Below the pieces are notes generated by a model that ran no database searches, was not told the origin of the DNA, and saw nothing but the letters and a program-made list of their open reading frames with translations. A stretch of 64,000 nucleotides of DNA from ZC4RG30 sp039917615 (GTDB taxonomy: Bacteria; Pseudomonadota; Gammaproteobacteria; Steroidobacterales; Steroidobacteraceae): assembly GCA_039917615.1 (NCBI GenBank), contig JBDSJD010000012.1:5819-69818 (forward strand), read 5' to 3'. The translations under genes and the position numbers were made by a program. This document shows, piece by piece, positions 9,149 to 18,998 of the stretch (positions are counted from its first letter, which is position 1; each line of letters begins with the position of its first letter).

Positions 9149-9625
9149 ATGCTGCGCATCAGCAAACTCACCGACTATGCCACGGTAATTCTGGCCTCGC
9201 TGGCTGCCGATTCAGCGGGCCAACGCACCGCCGCAGATATCTCCCAGGCCATCCATTTGGGGGCGCCCACGGTCAGCAAACTGCTCAAGCAACTGCATCG
9301 AGCTGGTCTGGTTGAATCTACTCGGGGACTGCACGGAGGCTATCGTCTGGCCCGACCGGCCAGGCAGATCAGCGCCGCCACCATCCTCTTTGCGATGGAA
9401 GGTCCGCTGGCATTGACCGAATGCTCCACCGGGCACAGTCACTGCGACCTGCAACCAAGCTGCAGCGTGGGCGGCAGCTGGCAACGCATCAATCACGCCA
9501 TCCGTCAGTCGCTGGAGGAAATCTCCCTTGCGGAACTGGCTGGCCTTGAAAGCAACCCGCGGCATTTCGCGCTCTTCGATGTGAAGTTGCGCAATGGCGT
9601 GGTTGCTGGAGTCAATCGAGAATAA
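9149..9625 (+). CDS. Rrf2-family SUF regulator
   Basis: Winged-helix Fe-S sensor of the Rrf2/IscR family that heads the SUF operon and probably represses it when Fe-S clusters are sufficient. 158 aa from the ATG at 9149, which gives the family opening MLRISKLTDYA; an upstream ATG at 9116 lies inside the putative operator. The HTH (TVSKLLKQLHRAGLV) and three cysteines spaced as in cluster-binding members (CSTGHSHC ... SC) are present. The gene ends 2 bp before sufB. Confidence 0.9.
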   Translation: MLRISKLTDYATVILASLAADSAGQRTAADISQAIHLGAPTVSKLLKQLHRAGLVESTRGLHGGYRLARPARQISAATILFAMEGPLALTECSTGHSHCDLQPSCSVGGSWQRINHAIRQSLEEISLAELAGLESNPRHFALFDVKLRNGVVAGVNRE

Positions 9626-9627
9626 TC

Positions 9628-11070
9628 ATGCAGGACACCCAACTCGACACCGTGCTGAATCGTGGCTACCAGCACGGCTTCGTCACGGATATCGAATCCG
9701 ATACCATGCCGCCCGGCCTGGATGAAGAAACCATCCGCTTCATCTCTGCCAAGAAAAAAGAGCCGCAGTTCCTGCTGGAGTGGCGGCTGCGCGCGCTGGA
9801 GCGCTGGCTGACGATGCGGGAACCGCACTGGGCAAAAGTGCACTACCCACCCATCGACTACCAGGCCATTTCCTACTACTCGGCGCCGAAGTCGAAAACC
9901 GATGGCCCGAAGAGCCTCGCGGATGTAGACCCGAAACTGCTTGCCACCTACGAAAAGCTGGGTGTGCCGCTGCACGAGCGGGCACGGCTCGCGGGAGTGG
10001 CGGTTGATGCCGTGTTCGACAGCGTGTCCGTGGCCACCACTTTCAAAGGTCGACTGGCCGAGGCGGGCGTCATTTTTTGCCCGTTCTCCGAAGCGGTAGC
10101 GACGCACCCGGAGTTGATCGAGCAGTATCTTGGCAGCGTCGTGCCTTACGGCGACAACTTCTACGCGGCATTGAACTCGGCTGTGTTCACCGACGGCTCG
10201 TTCGTGTATATCCCGCCGGGAGTGCGCTGCCCCATGGAGCTGTCCACCTACTTCCGCATCAACGCCGCCAACACCGGGCAGTTCGAACGCACGCTGATCA
10301 TCGCCGACAAGGGCAGCCACGTCAGCTATCTCGAAGGCTGCACGGCGCCGCAGCGAGACGAGAACCAGCTGCACGCCGCGGTGGTGGAGCTGGTCGCGCT
10401 GGACGATGCGCAGATCAAGTACTCCACGGTGCAGAACTGGTATCCCGGCGATGAAAATGGCCGCGGCGGCATCTACAACTTCGTCACCAAGCGTGGCGAA
10501 TGCCGCGGCCGCAACTCGAAGATTTCCTGGACGCAGGTGGAAACCGGTTCTGCCATCACCTGGAAGTATCCCAGCTGCATCCTGCGTGGTGACAACTCGG
10601 TGGGCGAGTTCTATTCGGTGGCCGTCACCAACAACTATCAGCAGGCCGACACCGGCACCAAAATGATTCACCTGGGCGCCAACACCCGCAGCACGATCAT
10701 CGCGAAGGGAATATCCGCAGGTCACGCGCACAACACCTACCGTGGACTCGTGAGTGTGATGCCAGGCGCCACCGGGGCGCGTAATTTCACGCAATGCGAC
10801 TCGCTGTTGATCGGTGCCAACTGCGGCGCGCACACCGTGCCCTACATCGAAGTGAAAAATCCGCAGGCCGTGGTGGAACACGAAGCCAGCACTTCGCGCA
10901 TCAGCGAGGAACAGCTTTTCTACTGCCTGCAACGCGGCCTCTCCGAAGAGGACGCCGTCAATCTCATTGTCAGCGGCTTCTGCCGTACCGTGCTGCGTGA
11001 ATTGCCCATGGAATTCGCGGTGGAGGCACAGAACCTGCTGGCCGTAAGTCTCGAAGGAGCTGTTGGATGA
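9628..11070 (+). CDS. sufB: SufB scaffold subunit
   Basis: Core of the SufBCD complex on which Fe-S clusters are built. 480 aa, standard length. Seen: the YIPPGVRCP segment, the beta-helix core with GSHVSYLEGC, and the C-terminal NCGAHTVPYIEVKNP region whose cysteine is essential in E. coli SufB. It overlaps sufC by 4 bp (ATGA). Confidence 0.97.
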   Translation: MQDTQLDTVLNRGYQHGFVTDIESDTMPPGLDEETIRFISAKKKEPQFLLEWRLRALERWLTMREPHWAKVHYPPIDYQAISYYSAPKSKTDGPKSLADVDPKLLATYEKLGVPLHERARLAGVAVDAVFDSVSVATTFKGRLAEAGVIFCPFSEAVATHPELIEQYLGSVVPYGDNFYAALNSAVFTDGSFVYIPPGVRCPMELSTYFRINAANTGQFERTLIIADKGSHVSYLEGCTAPQRDENQLHAAVVELVALDDAQIKYSTVQNWYPGDENGRGGIYNFVTKRGECRGRNSKISWTQVETGSAITWKYPSCILRGDNSVGEFYSVAVTNNYQQADTGTKMIHLGANTRSTIIAKGISAGHAHNTYRGLVSVMPGATGARNFTQCDSLLIGANCGAHTVPYIEVKNPQAVVEHEASTSRISEEQLFYCLQRGLSEEDAVNLIVSGFCRTVLRELPMEFAVEAQNLLAVSLEGAVG

Positions 11071-11828
11071 CCACCCCCCTGCTTTCCATCCGCGATCTGC
11101 ATGTGAAGGTCGCCGACCGCGAGGTACTGCGCGGCATCAATCTCGATGTGCCTGCTGGTGAAGTGCACGTCATCATGGGGCCGAACGGTTCGGGCAAGAG
11201 CTCGCTGGCGCATGTGCTGGCGGGCAAGCCGGGATACACCGTTTCGTCAGGCAGCGTGAGCTATCAGGGCAGGGACCTGCTGGCCCTGCCGCCCGAAGAA
11301 CGTGCGCGCGAAGGCGTGTTCCTGGGCTTCCAGTATCCGGTGGAGATTCCCGGGGTGAACAACACCTATCTGCTGCGTGCAGCGCTCAATGCGGCGCGTC
11401 GCCACCGAAACGAGAGCGAGGTCGATGCCTTCGACTTCCTGAATCTCATCAAGACCCGCAGCACTCTGATGAAGATGGATGAATCATTCCTGTCACGCGG
11501 CGTGAATGAGGGCTTCTCAGGCGGCGAGAAGAAGCGCAATGAGATCCTGCAGATGCTGGTGCTCGAGCCTAAGCTTGCCATCCTCGACGAAACCGACTCG
11601 GGTCTTGATATCGACGCGCTGAAGGTAGTGGCCGCGGGCATCAATACCCTGCGCTCACCCGAGCGCGCCATCGTGCTGGTCACGCATTACCAGCGGCTGC
11701 TGGATCATGTCACACCGGACCAGGTGCACGTGCTCGCGCAGGGTCGCATCCTGCGCAGTGGCGGCCCGGATCTGGCACGGGAGCTTGAGCAGCGTGGCTA
11801 CGACTGGCTGCTGGAAGCAGCGGCATGA
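11067..11828 (+). CDS. sufC: SufC ATPase
   Basis: ABC-type ATPase that drives conformational change in the SufBCD scaffold. 253 aa with Walker A GPNGSGKSS, the SufC-type signature FSGGEKKRNEI, Walker B LAILDETDSGLDIDAL and the H-loop VTHYQRLLD. It overlaps both neighbours by 4 bp. Confidence 0.97.
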   Translation: MTTPLLSIRDLHVKVADREVLRGINLDVPAGEVHVIMGPNGSGKSSLAHVLAGKPGYTVSSGSVSYQGRDLLALPPEERAREGVFLGFQYPVEIPGVNNTYLLRAALNAARRHRNESEVDAFDFLNLIKTRSTLMKMDESFLSRGVNEGFSGGEKKRNEILQMLVLEPKLAILDETDSGLDIDALKVVAAGINTLRSPERAIVLVTHYQRLLDHVTPDQVHVLAQGRILRSGGPDLARELEQRGYDWLLEAAA

Positions 11829-13135
11829 ACGCGGTACCACGCGTTCCCGTTCCCGGCAGCCTGAGCAATGCCGCCTATGAGCAGCGGCTGCGCGACGCCA
11901 TCATGGACTCAGCGCCGCTGCTCAACGCCAGGATCCTGCCGGTTGGTGTCCGCAGCACCGCGCTGAACAAGGCACTGGCGGCCGGATTGCCCCAGCTGCG
12001 TGATGATCTATGGCGCTATGCCGACCTGAAATTCCTGGCCTCTGCGGCGCTCGGGCCGGTTGCTGCTGCGGCGGATGAAATCCTTGCCCGCGCTGTGGCG
12101 CAATTGTTGCCGCCGCGCCTGTCTGACTGCACGCGCCTGGTGCTGGTCAATGGCCGCTCATTTGCGGCCCTTTCTGACGACTGCGCAGAACTCACTCCCG
12201 CTGCCACACCACTGGTGCCGGACCGCACGAAGCATGAAAGATTCGGCTGGCTGAACGATGCCTTTGCAACCGATGTTGCCCGCCTCACTATCACCGGGTC
12301 GCTGCGGCTCGAGGTGATCTTCATTTCTGTGCCGGGCGTTAGCCGCCAGGCTGTGCATCCACGCCTGGAGATCACCCTGGGCGCACAGGCCGACCTTGTG
12401 CTGGTGGAGCGGCATCTGGGCAGCACCGGCCCCGAGGGATTCATCAACGCCGCAGTGCAAGTGCATGTCGGTGCGGGCAGTCGCGTGCGACACCTGCGCT
12501 GGCAGCAGCTGGCCGATGACGCACAGTTTCTGGACACCACACAGATTGCCCTGGACCGCGATGCGCACTACAACCTGGCAATGCTGCAGCTCGGCGCGCG
12601 CACGGCGCGCACTTCGCTGCGCGCCTCTCTCTATGGTGCGGGCGCGAACCTGCAACTGCACGGAGTCGGCGTTGCCGGCGGCAGGCATTCCCTGGATCAC
12701 TCATTGCTGATCGACCATCTCGCGCCACGCACCGCAAGCACGCAGGTGTTCCGCGCCATCGCGCGTGAGCACGCGCGCATCGCCTGCCGCAGCCGGGTCG
12801 AGGTGGCGAAACTCGCCGCTGGCACGCGGGCGGATCAGTCCCTGAAGGGATTGCTGGACAGCCCGCACGCCGAAATCGATCTGCGCCCGCAGCTCGAGAT
12901 TTACACCGATGAAGTGCGCGCCAGCCATGGCGCCACCACCGGCGCGCTGGACGACAACATGCGGTTCTACCTGCTGTCGCGCGGCCTCGACCCGGATACG
13001 GCCCGCGGTCTGCTGGAATGGGCCTTCCTGGAAGACGCCATCCGGGGCATCGAGCTGCCGGAACTGCGCAGCGCCGCTGAGCTTGCGCTGGCTCAAGTGC
13101 TGGGCAGCAGCGTGGCGAGGCAGGTGCTGCAGTGA
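11825..13135 (+). CDS. sufD: SufD scaffold subunit
   Basis: SufB paralogue that forms the SufBC2D complex and is linked to iron entry. 436 aa, with a beta-helix core and the C-terminal SHGATTGALDDNMRFYLLSRGLD segment, which carries the His conserved in SufD (the end is diagnostic of SufB/SufD). Overlaps of 4 bp on each side point to translational coupling. Confidence 0.95.
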   Translation: MNAVPRVPVPGSLSNAAYEQRLRDAIMDSAPLLNARILPVGVRSTALNKALAAGLPQLRDDLWRYADLKFLASAALGPVAAAADEILARAVAQLLPPRLSDCTRLVLVNGRSFAALSDDCAELTPAATPLVPDRTKHERFGWLNDAFATDVARLTITGSLRLEVIFISVPGVSRQAVHPRLEITLGAQADLVLVERHLGSTGPEGFINAAVQVHVGAGSRVRHLRWQQLADDAQFLDTTQIALDRDAHYNLAMLQLGARTARTSLRASLYGAGANLQLHGVGVAGGRHSLDHSLLIDHLAPRTASTQVFRAIAREHARIACRSRVEVAKLAAGTRADQSLKGLLDSPHAEIDLRPQLEIYTDEVRASHGATTGALDDNMRFYLLSRGLDPDTARGLLEWAFLEDAIRGIELPELRSAAELALAQVLGSSVARQVLQ

Positions 13136-14379
13136 CCGCGCTGCCCAACCCCGGGGCGGTCGGCTACGACGTCGTCCAGCTGCGCCGTGAGTTTCCGATC
13201 CTGTCGCAGCACATCAACGGCAGGCCGCTGGCTTATCTGGACAACGGCGCCTCAACGCAGCGCCCGCAGTCGGTGCTTGCCGCGGTAAACCATTACGAAA
13301 CTCATCTGCATGCCAATGTGCATCGTGGTGTGCACACCCTGAGCCAGCTGGCGACGGATGCCTTTGAAGGTGCGCGCGAACGCGTGCGCCGGTTCCTGAA
13401 CGCCGCGTCCACGCGCGAGATCATCTTCACCCGCGGCACCACCGAGGCCATCAATCTCGTGGCCCAGAGCTGGGGACACAGCAACCTCGGTCCGGATGAT
13501 GAAATCATCGTCTCGGCGCTGGAACATCACGCCAATCTCGTGCCCTGGCAGATGGTGGCCGCCGCTACGGGGGCCCGTCTGCGCGTTGTGCCGATAGACG
13601 AACATGGGCAACTCCGGTTCGAGGCCTTCCTGACGCTGCTCAACGATCGCACTCGTCTGGTGGCCATGACGCATGTGTCGAATGCGCTGGGCACTGTGGT
13701 ACCCATCAAGCGGGTGATCGGCGCCGCGCATCATGTGGGTGTGCCGGTACTCATCGATGGCGCGCAGGCCGTGGCGCATATGCCGGTGGATGTGCGCGCG
13801 CTGGGCTGTGATTTCTACTGCTTCTCCAGCCACAAGCTCTACGGCCCCACCGGCATCGGCGTGCTGTACGGACGTGCCGAGCTGCTGGATGCCATGCCGC
13901 CCTGGCAAGGCGGCGGCGACATGATCCGCACAGTGTCTTTCGAGCACAGCACCTGGAACGACCTGCCGTACAAGTTCGAGGCCGGCACACCCAACATCAG
14001 TGGCGCCATCGGACTCGCCGCGGCGATGGATTTCATGGAAGGGCTGGGCATTGAACACGCCGCCGCGCACGAACATGCGCTGCTGAATGCCGCAACCGCG
14101 GCGCTGATGCGCATTCCCGGTGTGCATATCCACGGCACGGCCGAAGACAAGGCAGCGGTGCTGTCGTTCACCCTGAAGGGCGTGCATCCGCATGACCTTG
14201 GCACTGTTCTCGATCATGAAGGCGTGGCCATCCGCGCCGGCCATCACTGCGCGATGCCGCTGATGGAACTGCTGGGCCTGCCCGCCACCGCGCGCGCGTC
14301 ATTCGCCTGCTACAACACCATGGCAGAGGTGGAACAGCTCGACGCCGCCGTGCGCAAGGCGGCAGAGGTGTTCCACTGA
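13132..14379 (+). CDS. sufS: SufS cysteine desulfurase
   Basis: PLP enzyme that takes sulfur from cysteine for cluster assembly. 415 aa, starting with GTG in a GTGA overlap with the sufD stop. The PLP lysine lies in SSHKLYGPTG and the persulfide cysteine in RAGHHCAMPLM. Type II desulfurases need an acceptor protein; no sufE is nearby and the next gene, sufU, should fill that role. Confidence 0.96.
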   Translation: MTALPNPGAVGYDVVQLRREFPILSQHINGRPLAYLDNGASTQRPQSVLAAVNHYETHLHANVHRGVHTLSQLATDAFEGARERVRRFLNAASTREIIFTRGTTEAINLVAQSWGHSNLGPDDEIIVSALEHHANLVPWQMVAAATGARLRVVPIDEHGQLRFEAFLTLLNDRTRLVAMTHVSNALGTVVPIKRVIGAAHHVGVPVLIDGAQAVAHMPVDVRALGCDFYCFSSHKLYGPTGIGVLYGRAELLDAMPPWQGGGDMIRTVSFEHSTWNDLPYKFEAGTPNISGAIGLAAAMDFMEGLGIEHAAAHEHALLNAATAALMRIPGVHIHGTAEDKAAVLSFTLKGVHPHDLGTVLDHEGVAIRAGHHCAMPLMELLGLPATARASFACYNTMAEVEQLDAAVRKAAEVFH

Positions 14380-14831
14380 TGGAGCTGACCGACCTCTATC
14401 GCGAGGTGATCCTGGATCACAACAAGCACCCGCGCAATTTCGGGCGCCTGGATCCGCACGATGCCGAAGCCCGGGGGCACAACCCGCTGTGCGGTGATCG
14501 GCTCACCGTCACGCTGCAGCGCGACGGTGATCGCCTCGCGGACATCCGCTTCGAGGGCAATGGCTGTGCCATATCGATGGCCTCAGCCTCCATGATGACA
14601 GAGGCCATCAAGGGCAAGGACCGCGCTGCCATCGACGCCCTGTTCGAGCGCGTACACGCGCTGCTCACCGACGCCGCCGCCAGCAGCGCGGACCTGGGCA
14701 AGCTCGCGTCACTCTCCGGCGTACGCCAATTTCCCGCCCGGGTGAAGTGCGCGAGTCTCTGCTGGCATACCCTCAACGCGGCACTGGCCCAGGCGGACGC
14801 CGCCAGCGCCAGCACCATTTCCACCGAATAG
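14379..14831 (+). CDS. sufU: SufU sulfur acceptor / scaffold-like protein
   Basis: IscU-like zinc protein that accepts persulfide sulfur from SufS. 150 aa. The three metal cysteines are seen in NPLCGDRL (with the nearby Asp), EGNGCAISMAS and ARVKCASLCW. The start codon shares one base with the sufS stop (TGATG). SufS-SufU pairing is best known in Firmicutes and actinobacteria but also occurs in some proteobacteria. Confidence 0.93.
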   Translation: MELTDLYREVILDHNKHPRNFGRLDPHDAEARGHNPLCGDRLTVTLQRDGDRLADIRFEGNGCAISMASASMMTEAIKGKDRAAIDALFERVHALLTDAAASSADLGKLASLSGVRQFPARVKCASLCWHTLNAALAQADAASASTISTE

Positions 14832-14835
14832 ACGC

Positions 14836-15384
14836 ATGGCACACAGTCACGAACCTTTTGTCATCCAGCGCGAAGTGGACGCTGTCATGGTGCCATCCGG
14901 CCATGCCATCAAACTGCAGCCGGGCCTGGCCGGGTTCATCAGCCAGGCTCTGGGCGGCAGTTTCACTCTGTATATCGAGGGCAACCTGTACCGGCTTGCC
15001 GGCAGCGACGCCGACGCCATCGGCAAGGAGCCGGTGTTTGCGCCGCAATTGCCTCCGAACGCCACCGACGACGACGTGCGTGAGCTCGCCTGGAAGCAGA
15101 TGCGTACCTGCTACGACCCCGAGATTCCCATCAACATCGTGGACCTCGGTCTCATCTACGACTGCAACGTCAATGTCAACGACGACGGCACGCGTACCGT
15201 GGACGTGAAGATGACGCTCACGGCGCCGGGCTGCGGGATGGGCGAAGTGCTGGTGCAGGATGTGAAGGAAAAGATCGAGCAGATTCCCACCGTGCAGGAA
15301 GCAAAGGTGGAGCTGGTGTTCGACCCGCCCTGGCGGCGCGACATGATGTCGCCAGCGGCCCAATTGCAGACAGGAATGATGTGA
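14836..15384 (+). CDS. sufT: SufT (MIP18/DUF59) Fe-S assembly factor
   Basis: Probable Fe-S maturation factor with a MIP18/DUF59 domain. 182 aa. The N-terminal third is the SufT-specific extension; the C-terminal domain has the signatures YDPEIPINIVDLGLIY and LTAPGCGMG, with the conserved cysteine. It starts 4 bp after sufU and overlaps sixA by 4 bp. Confidence 0.92.
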   Translation: MAHSHEPFVIQREVDAVMVPSGHAIKLQPGLAGFISQALGGSFTLYIEGNLYRLAGSDADAIGKEPVFAPQLPPNATDDDVRELAWKQMRTCYDPEIPINIVDLGLIYDCNVNVNDDGTRTVDVKMTLTAPGCGMGEVLVQDVKEKIEQIPTVQEAKVELVFDPPWRRDMMSPAAQLQTGMM

Positions 15385-15824
15385 GCTTGCGGCAGCGCCA
15401 GGTCATTCTTGTGCGCCATGCGCACGCGGACAAGCCTGGCTATTCCGGCCCGGACTTCGATCGGCCGCTTACCCCGCAGGGGCTGGCGGACGCCGGGTCT
15501 ACTGCGGCAGCCATCCGCGATGCGGCGCATCAGCCCGACCTGCTGCTGACGAGCCCAGCCAGACGCACAGTACAGACCGCCGAGATCATTGCTGCCAAGC
15601 TCAACCTGCCGGCAGCGGCTGTCCAGCAGGTTGACGCGCTGTATAACGCGGGCCCGACCGTGCTCCAGGACGAGCTGCGTCTTGCATTCAGCACGGCCAG
15701 TTTCGTATTGGTAGTCGCGCACAATCCCGGCATCTCGGAACTGGCCCGCATGCTGACCGGTGACCTGACATTCGACGCATTCCGTCCTGCGCACTGGCTT
15801 CACGCTGCCTGGCGCGAAGACTGA
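15381..15824 (+). CDS. sixA: SixA-type phosphohistidine phosphatase
   Basis: Small histidine phosphatase of the SixA branch, which removes phosphate from phosphohistidine (in E. coli on NPr of the nitrogen PTS). 147 aa, GTG start overlapping the sufT stop as GTGA. The catalytic RHAHAD opening, the LTSPARRTVQTAEI segment and the VVAHNPGISEL motif with the second histidine are present. The tight overlap puts it in the SUF transcript, although no functional link is known. Confidence 0.85.
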   Translation: MSLRQRQVILVRHAHADKPGYSGPDFDRPLTPQGLADAGSTAAAIRDAAHQPDLLLTSPARRTVQTAEIIAAKLNLPAAAVQQVDALYNAGPTVLQDELRLAFSTASFVLVVAHNPGISELARMLTGDLTFDAFRPAHWLHAAWRED

Positions 15825-15825
15825 T

Positions 15826-16632
15826 CTACTGTTGCGGCGAGTAACTCACCGTCACCGACACCTGCATGCGTTCCTGACCGCCGCCGCGACGCATGCCCCG
15901 CACCGGCGCTGCATCATGATAGTCACGACCGACCGCAAGACGGCAATGCTGCCCGGCCACCGGCGTGCCGTGGGTGATGTCGAATCCGTACCATTGACCC
16001 ATGCTGTCGATCCACACTTCGGCCCAGGCGTGGCTGGCTACGCCACCCTCGGAACCCGCATACAAATATCCGCTGACATAACGAGCCGGAAAACCCTGCG
16101 CGCGGCAACAGGCAATGAAGACATGCGCCTGATCCTGGCACACGCCCTCGCGATGCTGGAACACGGAGATTGCGGTGTCTGATACCTGCGTGGTGCCGGG
16201 GCGGTAGGCAACCGCGGCGGCTACCGCTTGCGCGCCGCGCAGCAGCCGCTCGCGCAGGTCATCGCTGCCGGCAAATGCGTCGGCCGCGAACCCGCTGAGC
16301 GCGGTGTCCGTGGCGGTGAGCGCCGAGGCAGTCCGGTAAGCCAGTGGTGACAGCTGCATGGCGTCGCTGTTGGGCTGGCCAGTTTTCTCATCGGTTTCAA
16401 CAACGCCATTCACCAGCAGCCGCAATTCCCGATGCGGCGACTCCACGGTCAGGTAGTGCACGATATTGCCGTGCGCATCGACCTGCTCGATGCGCCTGCC
16501 CGGCGCCTGGATGGACCACGAGATGACGCGTTGCCGCGCCTCACGCCGTGGCGTCAGGCGCAGTGCCTGGATGGTGTAATGCACCGCTTCGGCGTAGCTG
16601 TACACCGTCTCGTGGCGAACTTGCAGCAGCAT
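15826..16632 (-). CDS. transglutaminase-like peptidase/ligase family protein
   Basis: Cytoplasmic transglutaminase-fold protein of about 268 aa. An N-terminal beta domain (LLQVRHETVYSYAEAV) precedes the catalytic core with Cys in HREGVCQDQAH, His in VASHAWAEVW and Asp in YGFDITHG. The ATG at 16632 is chosen because it lies 4 bp after the alpha-E gene stop. It is the last gene of the ATP-grasp / alpha-E / transglutaminase trio, a conserved set predicted to make or modify a peptide; its product is unknown. Confidence 0.88.
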   Translation of the reverse strand: MLLQVRHETVYSYAEAVHYTIQALRLTPRREARQRVISWSIQAPGRRIEQVDAHGNIVHYLTVESPHRELRLLVNGVVETDEKTGQPNSDAMQLSPLAYRTASALTATDTALSGFAADAFAGSDDLRERLLRGAQAVAAAVAYRPGTTQVSDTAISVFQHREGVCQDQAHVFIACCRAQGFPARYVSGYLYAGSEGGVASHAWAEVWIDSMGQWYGFDITHGTPVAGQHCRLAVGRDYHDAAPVRGMRRGGGQERMQVSVTVSYSPQQ

Positions 16633-16636
16633 ATTT

Positions 16637-17569
16637 TCAGGCCACCGCGTCCGCAACGAGAAAATCACGCGCGATGCCATCACCGATCAGCGTGAGCTGT
16701 TCGATCTTGTCGGTCAGATAAGCGGGCAGCAACGCGGGCGCCAGCTCTTCTGCCTGACCAAACTCCAGCACCGCCTGCAGCGCCCCGGCGCGGCGCTCGG
16801 TTTCAGCCGAGCCGCTGCTGACAACGGCCCGCAGGTTATCCCGTACTTCAACCATGCAGCGGCGCAGCGAACGTGGCACATCCGGCCGCAGGATGAACAT
16901 TTCTGCCACGCGCTGTGGCGTCACGGCGCCGCGGAACAGCTTGCGATAGGCCTCGAAGGCAGACAGCGTCCGCAGCAGCACGGTCCATTCATGCGGATCG
17001 TTGACGCCCTGCTCCGCCGCAGTGCTGCTGCTGCGCGCATCCAGCAGCCGCAGCGTGCCGTCGGCGCGCTCCAGGAACGAACCGATGCGAATGAAGTGAT
17101 AGGCCTCATCGCGCAGCATCGCAACCACATGCACGCCGCGGATCATGTGTGATCGCTGGCGGATGTACTCGAACAGGTTGCGGCTGCGCTCGGCACCCTT
17201 GCGCCGCTCGAAGGTCCGCATCTCAAGCCAGGTGGCGTTGATGGTTTCCCACACCTCCGAGGCAATGGTGCCGCGGACTGCGCGGGCATTTTCCCGGGCG
17301 CGGGAAATGCACGACACAATGCTGCCAGAGTAGTCGTGATCGAAGGCCAGGAAATCCAGCACATCCGCGGCGGCACCGGGGCCGCGGGTGTCGTAGAACT
17401 CGTGCGCACCCAGCGCCACCAGCGTGGCGCGCCTGGATCGCTCTGCGACTTCCGCAGGGCGCGGCAGCATCGCGAGCTGCTGCTCGGCCTCCAGCATGCG
17501 TGCGACCGTCTCGGCGCGCTCCAGGTAGCGGGCCAGCCAGTAGAGATGATCGGCGGTGCGGCTAAGCAT
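16637..17569 (-). CDS. alpha-E domain protein
   Basis: All-helical protein of 310 aa opening with the family motif MLSRTADHLYWLARYLERAE. The function is not proven; the domain is nearly always encoded beside a circularly permuted ATP-grasp protein and a transglutaminase, as here. The start overlaps the end of the ATP-grasp gene by 8 bp. Confidence 0.9.
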   Translation of the reverse strand: MLSRTADHLYWLARYLERAETVARMLEAEQQLAMLPRPAEVAERSRRATLVALGAHEFYDTRGPGAAADVLDFLAFDHDYSGSIVSCISRARENARAVRGTIASEVWETINATWLEMRTFERRKGAERSRNLFEYIRQRSHMIRGVHVVAMLRDEAYHFIRIGSFLERADGTLRLLDARSSSTAAEQGVNDPHEWTVLLRTLSAFEAYRKLFRGAVTPQRVAEMFILRPDVPRSLRRCMVEVRDNLRAVVSSGSAETERRAGALQAVLEFGQAEELAPALLPAYLTDKIEQLTLIGDGIARDFLVADAVA

Positions 17570-18998
17570 CTAGGCGCACAGGCTGGCTCTGTTCCAGCAC
17601 CCAGGTGTCCTTGGTGCCACCACCCTGCGACGAATTCACCACCAGCGATCCCTCGCGCAGCGCCACCCGAGTGAGGCCGCCGGGAACGATGGTGATGTCC
17701 TTGCCGGAGAGCACGAACGGGCGCAGATCGATGTGGCGCGGCGCGAGACCCGCGTTGACCAGCGTCGGGCAGGTGGACAGCGCCAGCGTCGGCTGCGCGA
17801 TGTAACGCGCAGGGTCAGCGATGATGCGCGCCCGGAACGCCGCGAGCTCTTCCTTGCTCGCCATGGGCCCGATCAGCATTCCGTAACCGCCGGCACCGTG
17901 CACCTCCTTCACCACCAGCTCTTCCAGATGCGCCAGTGTGTAAGCAAGATCTTCAGGGCGGCGCAGCACCCGGGTCGGAACGTTGTCGATCAACGGCTCC
18001 TGGCCCAGATAGAAGCGGATCATCTCCGGAACGTAGGGATAGATCGACTTGTCGTCGGCGATGCCTGTGCCCACCGCATTGGCAATGGTCACATTGCCGG
18101 CGCGATAGGCGGCCATGAGTCCGGGACAACCCAGGGTGGAATCGGCGCGGAAAGTCAGCGGATCCAGGAAATCGTCATCGACACGCCGGTAGATCACGTC
18201 CACGCGCCGCGGACCCCGGGTGGTGCGCATGAACACGATGTCGTCGCGCACGAACAGGTCCTGCCCTTCCACAAGCTCAATGCCCATCTGCTGCGCGAGG
18301 AAGGCATGTTCGAAATAGGCGCTGTTGTACGCACCGGGAGTCATCAAAACCACCGTCGGGTTATCCGCTGCACGCGGCGCCACGCTGCAGAGGTTGGCGA
18401 GCAGCACCTCCGGATAGTGCTCGACCGGCGCCACCTGGCAGCGCACGAACAGCTCGGGGAACAGGCGCATCATCATGCGGCGGTTTTCGAGCATGTACGA
18501 AACACCGGAGGGCACGCGCAGGTTGTCTTCCAGCACCAGGAAACGGCCGTTGTCGGCGCGGATCACATCCACACCCGCAATATGCGAGTAAATCCGCTGC
18601 GGCACCGCCACGCCCTGCACTTCCGGACGGTACTGGCTGTTGCACAAGACCTGCTCGGCCGGTATCACGCCCGCGCGCAGGATGTCCTGGGCGTCGTAGA
18701 CATCGGCGATGAAGGCATTGAGCGCGCTGACGCGCTGCTTCAGCCCCGCTTCCAGCTGCAGCCACTCATCCTGCGGCAACACCCGCGGCACTACATCGAA
18801 GGGAATCAGCCGTTCGGTGCCCTCGGCCTGGCCATAGACCGCAAAGGTGATGCCGAAGCGGTGAAACAGTGCATCGGCCTCGGCGCTCTTGGCTTCGAGG
18901 CGATCCATGCCCTGCGCCAGCAGCCAGTCCGAGTAGTCACGGCAATGCAGCCGCGCACGGCCATCGGCCCCGATCATTTCGTCCCAGGCAGTCTTCAC
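17562..18998 (-). CDS. circularly permuted ATP-grasp type 2 protein
   Basis: Predicted ATP-dependent carboxylate-amine ligase of about 478 aa, the usual size. Family stretches include DVVPRVLPQDEW, LVLEDNLRVPSGVSYMLENR, TPGAYNSAYFEHAFLAQQMG and the C-terminal NSSQGGGTKDTWVL. A GTG start at 18998 overlaps the transporter stop as GTGA; the frame is open much further but those residues match nothing in the family. It leads the alpha-E / transglutaminase pair. Confidence 0.9.
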   Translation of the reverse strand: MKTAWDEMIGADGRARLHCRDYSDWLLAQGMDRLEAKSAEADALFHRFGITFAVYGQAEGTERLIPFDVVPRVLPQDEWLQLEAGLKQRVSALNAFIADVYDAQDILRAGVIPAEQVLCNSQYRPEVQGVAVPQRIYSHIAGVDVIRADNGRFLVLEDNLRVPSGVSYMLENRRMMMRLFPELFVRCQVAPVEHYPEVLLANLCSVAPRAADNPTVVLMTPGAYNSAYFEHAFLAQQMGIELVEGQDLFVRDDIVFMRTTRGPRRVDVIYRRVDDDFLDPLTFRADSTLGCPGLMAAYRAGNVTIANAVGTGIADDKSIYPYVPEMIRFYLGQEPLIDNVPTRVLRRPEDLAYTLAHLEELVVKEVHGAGGYGMLIGPMASKEELAAFRARIIADPARYIAQPTLALSTCPTLVNAGLAPRHIDLRPFVLSGKDITIVPGGLTRVALREGSLVVNSSQGGGTKDTWVLEQSQPVRLDA

